In this document: piece by piece, positions 30,632-33,161 of the stretch
How the letters are laid out: every line of letters starts with the position of its first letter
Numbering within the stretch: the first letter of the stretch is position 1
Assembly (NCBI GenBank): GCA_904420095.1
Contig: CAJFUB010000014.1
Coordinates: 1 to 33,161, forward strand
Length of the DNA: 33,161 nt
Reading direction: 5' to 3'
From: an uncultured Clostridia bacterium
GTDB lineage: Bacteria; Bacillota; Clostridia; UBA1212; UBA1255
Position numbers and translations under genes: made by a program
Notes under the pieces: generated by a model
The model's database searches: none
The model's input: only the letters and a program-made list of their open reading frames with translations
What the model was told of the DNA's origin: nothing

Positions 30632-32290
30632 TTAACTCATTCTCCCCTGCTCTACGGAATAGACGGTGTCGGCAATGCGCATGGTAGACTGGCGGTGGGA
30701 AACCAGCACCACCGTTTTGCCCTCCCGTTCTTCGCGGAGAGATTTTAAGATCACCGCTTCATTCAGGCTGTCCAGGTTGCTGGTAGGTTCGTCCAGCAGT
30801 AAAAAGGGAGCGCCGTGCAGGAAAGCCCTTGCCAGTCCCAGCCGCTGCCGTTCCCCACCGGAAAGGGTGTCCCCCAGCTCGCCCACCGGAGTGTCATATC
30901 CTTTTGGGAGAGTCATAATGAAATCATGCACCGACGCCTTTTTGCAGGCAGCCTCTATTTCCGCATCGTCAGCGTCCAGTTTGGCAATCCGCAGATTGTT
31001 TTTGATGCTGTCGTGGAACAGGTGGGTTTCCTGAGTAACGAAGCTCTCCATCTCCCGCAGGTTTTTGGTGTTGATATCCGCCACCCTTATGCCGGAAAGC
31101 CTCACATTGCCCTTCTGTACATCCCAGAACCGCATGAAAAGCTTTAACAATGTGGATTTTCCGCTGCCGCTGCGCCCCACGATGCCGACCACGCTGTGTT
31201 CCGGTATCACCACCGATACGTCGGAAAGGATGGTTTCCTTCCCGTAGGAAAAGGTGACGTTCTCCGCCGCGGCGCCCGTAAAGGTGATTTCCGGTTTTCC
31301 GGTGAGTTCCTCCACCGCAGGGGTTTCGTCCAGAATATCCAATACCCGGTTGCCCGCCGCAAAGGTGTTCTGTAAAGTGCTGCCCAGCGCCGCCAGCGCA
31401 ATTACCGGGCCGAAGGAAGAAAAGAGAGCGATGGTGGGAATCAGCACCCCGTCAAATCCCACAGCACCGCTTCGACACAGAATCGCGCTTGCAAACAGCA
31501 TGATAAGGTCAAAGGCCAGCACCACGGTATTGGTCCCCGCCGAATTCCGGCCGGAGGTGCGCTTCATGCGCTCTTCGTCTTTTGCCATTGCATCGGTTTT
31601 CTCATTCATTCGTTCGAGCCGCTTCTTGCCCTGGCCATACTGCAGGATTTCAGGAAGGCCCCGCAGGCTGTCCAGCACAAATCCGGAAAGCTCCCCCGAT
31701 TTGGTGCGAAATCGAATGCCGTCATCCCCGCTGAGCCTGGACGTCGCCAGAGGAATGACGATCCCCACCACCAGGTATGCCACCAGTGCAATCAATGCCA
31801 GCAGCCAGTGATAGGAGGCAATGAACAGGCACAGCACAATGCTAAACAGAAACGCAATCGCCGCCGGGGAGATGGTGTGGGCGTAGAATACCTCCAAAAG
31901 CTCGATGTCAGAAGTAATCACCGAGATTAAGTCGCCCTTATCCCTCCCCTCCAGCTTGGCAGGACAGAGCCGCCGCAGCGCCCGAAACACCTTATCCCGG
32001 ATCAGTGCCAGCAGCTTGAAGGCAATGAAGTGGTTGCAGGCCTGTTCCGCATAGCGGAGCAGCCCGCGGAGGACCGCAAAGACCACCATGCAGACAAACA
32101 GAACGGCGAGGGGAAAGGGTGTATCGAACCGCAGGACCTCCAGCACCGCGTAGCCGCCGAAGATGGTGATAAAAGCGGCGCACAGGTGACCGATAAGCCC
32201 CATGAAAATGGCGAGGAGCATATATCCGGTCAGGGGCTTCACCAGTCCAATCAGCCGGGCCATGACTTTGAATCCGCTTCTTTTATTCAT
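30632..32290 (-). CDS. ABC exporter, fused permease and ATPase, CydC-like
   Basis: A 552-residue half-transporter: an N-terminal six-helix membrane domain (about 1-320) and a C-terminal nucleotide-binding domain. The latter has Walker A GRSGSGKS, signature LSGGERQRLGLARA and Walker B FLLLDEPTSNLD. The sequence LEGRDKGDLISVITSDIELLEVFYAHTISP in the membrane domain is typical of CydC-like exporters of thiols or haem-related compounds. No cytochrome bd genes are visible, so the substrate is open. The ATG at 32290 overlaps the preceding stop (ATGA), so it probably forms a heterodimer with the upstream partner. Confidence 0.88.
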   Translation of the reverse strand: MNKRSGFKVMARLIGLVKPLTGYMLLAIFMGLIGHLCAAFITIFGGYAVLEVLRFDTPFPLAVLFVCMVVFAVLRGLLRYAEQACNHFIAFKLLALIRDKVFRALRRLCPAKLEGRDKGDLISVITSDIELLEVFYAHTISPAAIAFLFSIVLCLFIASYHWLLALIALVAYLVVGIVIPLATSRLSGDDGIRFRTKSGELSGFVLDSLRGLPEILQYGQGKKRLERMNEKTDAMAKDEERMKRTSGRNSAGTNTVVLAFDLIMLFASAILCRSGAVGFDGVLIPTIALFSSFGPVIALAALGSTLQNTFAAGNRVLDILDETPAVEELTGKPEITFTGAAAENVTFSYGKETILSDVSVVIPEHSVVGIVGRSGSGKSTLLKLFMRFWDVQKGNVRLSGIRVADINTKNLREMESFVTQETHLFHDSIKNNLRIAKLDADDAEIEAACKKASVHDFIMTLPKGYDTPVGELGDTLSGGERQRLGLARAFLHGAPFLLLDEPTSNLDSLNEAVILKSLREEREGKTVVLVSHRQSTMRIADTVYSVEQGRMS

Positions 32291-33161
32291 TTTGCGCCAC
32301 CGTCCTTACCATAATTTTCCAAAACCTGCTGGGCAGTCCACAGTTTTTCATAAAGTCCGCGATTTTGCAGCAATTCCTCATGGCTGCCATTCTCCGCGAC
32401 GTTTCCCCGGTCCAACACATAGATGTTGTCCGCCTGCACCACGTTTGCCAGACGGTGGGAAATGAGTATTACTGTCTTGGTTTTCGCCAGCCGATGAATT
32501 TCTTCCATGATGTCGTTTTCGCTTTCCACATCGATGTTGGAGGTGGCCTCGTCGAAAATATACACCGGGCTGTCATGGAGCAGCGCCCGGGCCAGGGCAA
32601 GGCGTTGAGCTTGCCCTCCCGAGAGGTTTCCCGCCTTTTCAAGCAGCGGCGTGTCCAGGCCCTGCTCCGCTTTCAGGAATCTGGCGAGATTGACCCGTTC
32701 CAGCACCGCCCACAGTTCTTCGTCCGAAGCACCCGGTCTGCCCATCCGCAGGTTGTCCCGCACCGTGCCCTTGAACAGATAACTTTGATGGCTGACATAG
32801 GTGATATTGCGCAGGAGGGAATTTTCATTGACATTCTTCAGCTCCACGCCGCCGACGGTGACCGAGCCGGTATAGCCCTTGTTCCGCCCCATGAGGATGG
32901 CGGCAATGGTGGATTTCCCGCAGCCGCTTTCCCCCACCAGGGCGGTAAAGCTGCCCTGGGGAAAGTCCATATTTACACCGTGTAGAATCTCCCGGTCCGG
33001 CTCATAGGAAAACCGCAGGCCGGAGCAGACGATATCATGTTGTAATGGAAAGCTCTCGGAAACATCCTGTTTGTGTTCCGGGAGATCCAGCAGGCGGAAA
33101 ATCTTGTCGCTGGCCGCCATGCCGTTCATGGCAATATGAAAGAAGGAACCCAGTTGCCGCA
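32287..33161 (-). CDS. ABC exporter, ATPase half, CydD-like (partial, runs off right edge)
   Basis: The frame is open to the window end, so the N-terminal membrane domain lies outside. Visible are the end of the last membrane-domain helices (RQLGSFFHIAMNGMAASDKIFRLLD) and a full nucleotide-binding domain with Walker A GESGCGKS, signature LSGGQAQRLALARA, Walker B VYIFDEATSNID and the switch histidine in LISHR. An internal ATG at 33129 is not the start. It pairs with the CydC-like gene by a 4 nt overlap. By analogy with CydDC-like pairs it exports a small molecule; the substrate is unknown. Confidence 0.9.
   Translation of the reverse strand, partial: RQLGSFFHIAMNGMAASDKIFRLLDLPEHKQDVSESFPLQHDIVCSGLRFSYEPDREILHGVNMDFPQGSFTALVGESGCGKSTIAAILMGRNKGYTGSVTVGGVELKNVNENSLLRNITYVSHQSYLFKGTVRDNLRMGRPGASDEELWAVLERVNLARFLKAEQGLDTPLLEKAGNLSGGQAQRLALARALLHDSPVYIFDEATSNIDVESENDIMEEIHRLAKTKTVILISHRLANVVQADNIYVLDRGNVAENGSHEELLQNRGLYEKLWTAQQVLENYGKDGGAK

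Overview
This window looks like core chromosome of an endospore-forming member of the Bacillota, class Clostridia. The evidence is the spoIIAA-spoIIAB-sigF cluster, the three-gene spoVAC-spoVAD-spoVAE set, WhiA, a CarD-family regulator, a UVR-containing ClpC and a zinc-finger ClpE. AGGAGG-type ribosome binding sites are common, and GTG and TTG starts are used. The genus cannot be named from sequence alone. By eye the base composition is intermediate.

Layout, left to right. (1) 1-910: rplM-rpsI on the minus strand, with a good housekeeping promoter. (2) 1136-2080: a ROK-family sugar kinase on the plus strand, convergent with a minus-strand group carD - membrane protein - membrane protein - truA (4700 down to 2077). 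(3) 4806-6002: galK on the plus strand, divergent from carD and convergent with the next block. (4) 27464 down to 5999: about 21.5 kb of tightly packed minus-strand genes in the order uvrB, uvrA, clpE-like, helD-like, whiA, spoIIAA, spoIIAB, sigF, spoVAC, spoVAD, spoVAE, comEC, holA, clpC, radA and a DJ-1/PfpI gene. Many neighbours overlap by 1-43 nt. The only marked breaks are the roughly 130 nt whiA-spoIIAA gap, which holds a strong dyad, and the 72 nt sigF-spoVAC gap. (5) About 27.5-30.2 kb: a gene-poor accessory stretch. It holds a secreted, membrane-anchored protein with duplicated modules, the degraded end of what looks like a paralogue, several terminator-like hairpins and a sequence with no convincing gene. 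(6) 30.2 kb to the right edge: a minus-strand CydD/CydC-like ABC exporter pair followed by a YbaN (DUF454) membrane protein. The first exporter gene runs off the window.

Functionally, the long block joins nucleotide excision repair (UvrA, UvrB), recombinational repair (RadA), DNA uptake (ComEC), the replication clamp loader (HolA), regulated proteolysis (ClpC, ClpE-like), RNA polymerase recycling (HelD-like) and the forespore programme (SpoIIA/SigF, then SpoVA dipicolinate transport). The sugar kinases are free-standing. I found no CRISPR array, tRNA, rRNA or intact insertion sequence. Nothing here is clearly a new molecular system. The best leads are the surface-protein/relict pair with its flanking gene-poor DNA, and the coupled uvrA-clpE-helD arrangement.
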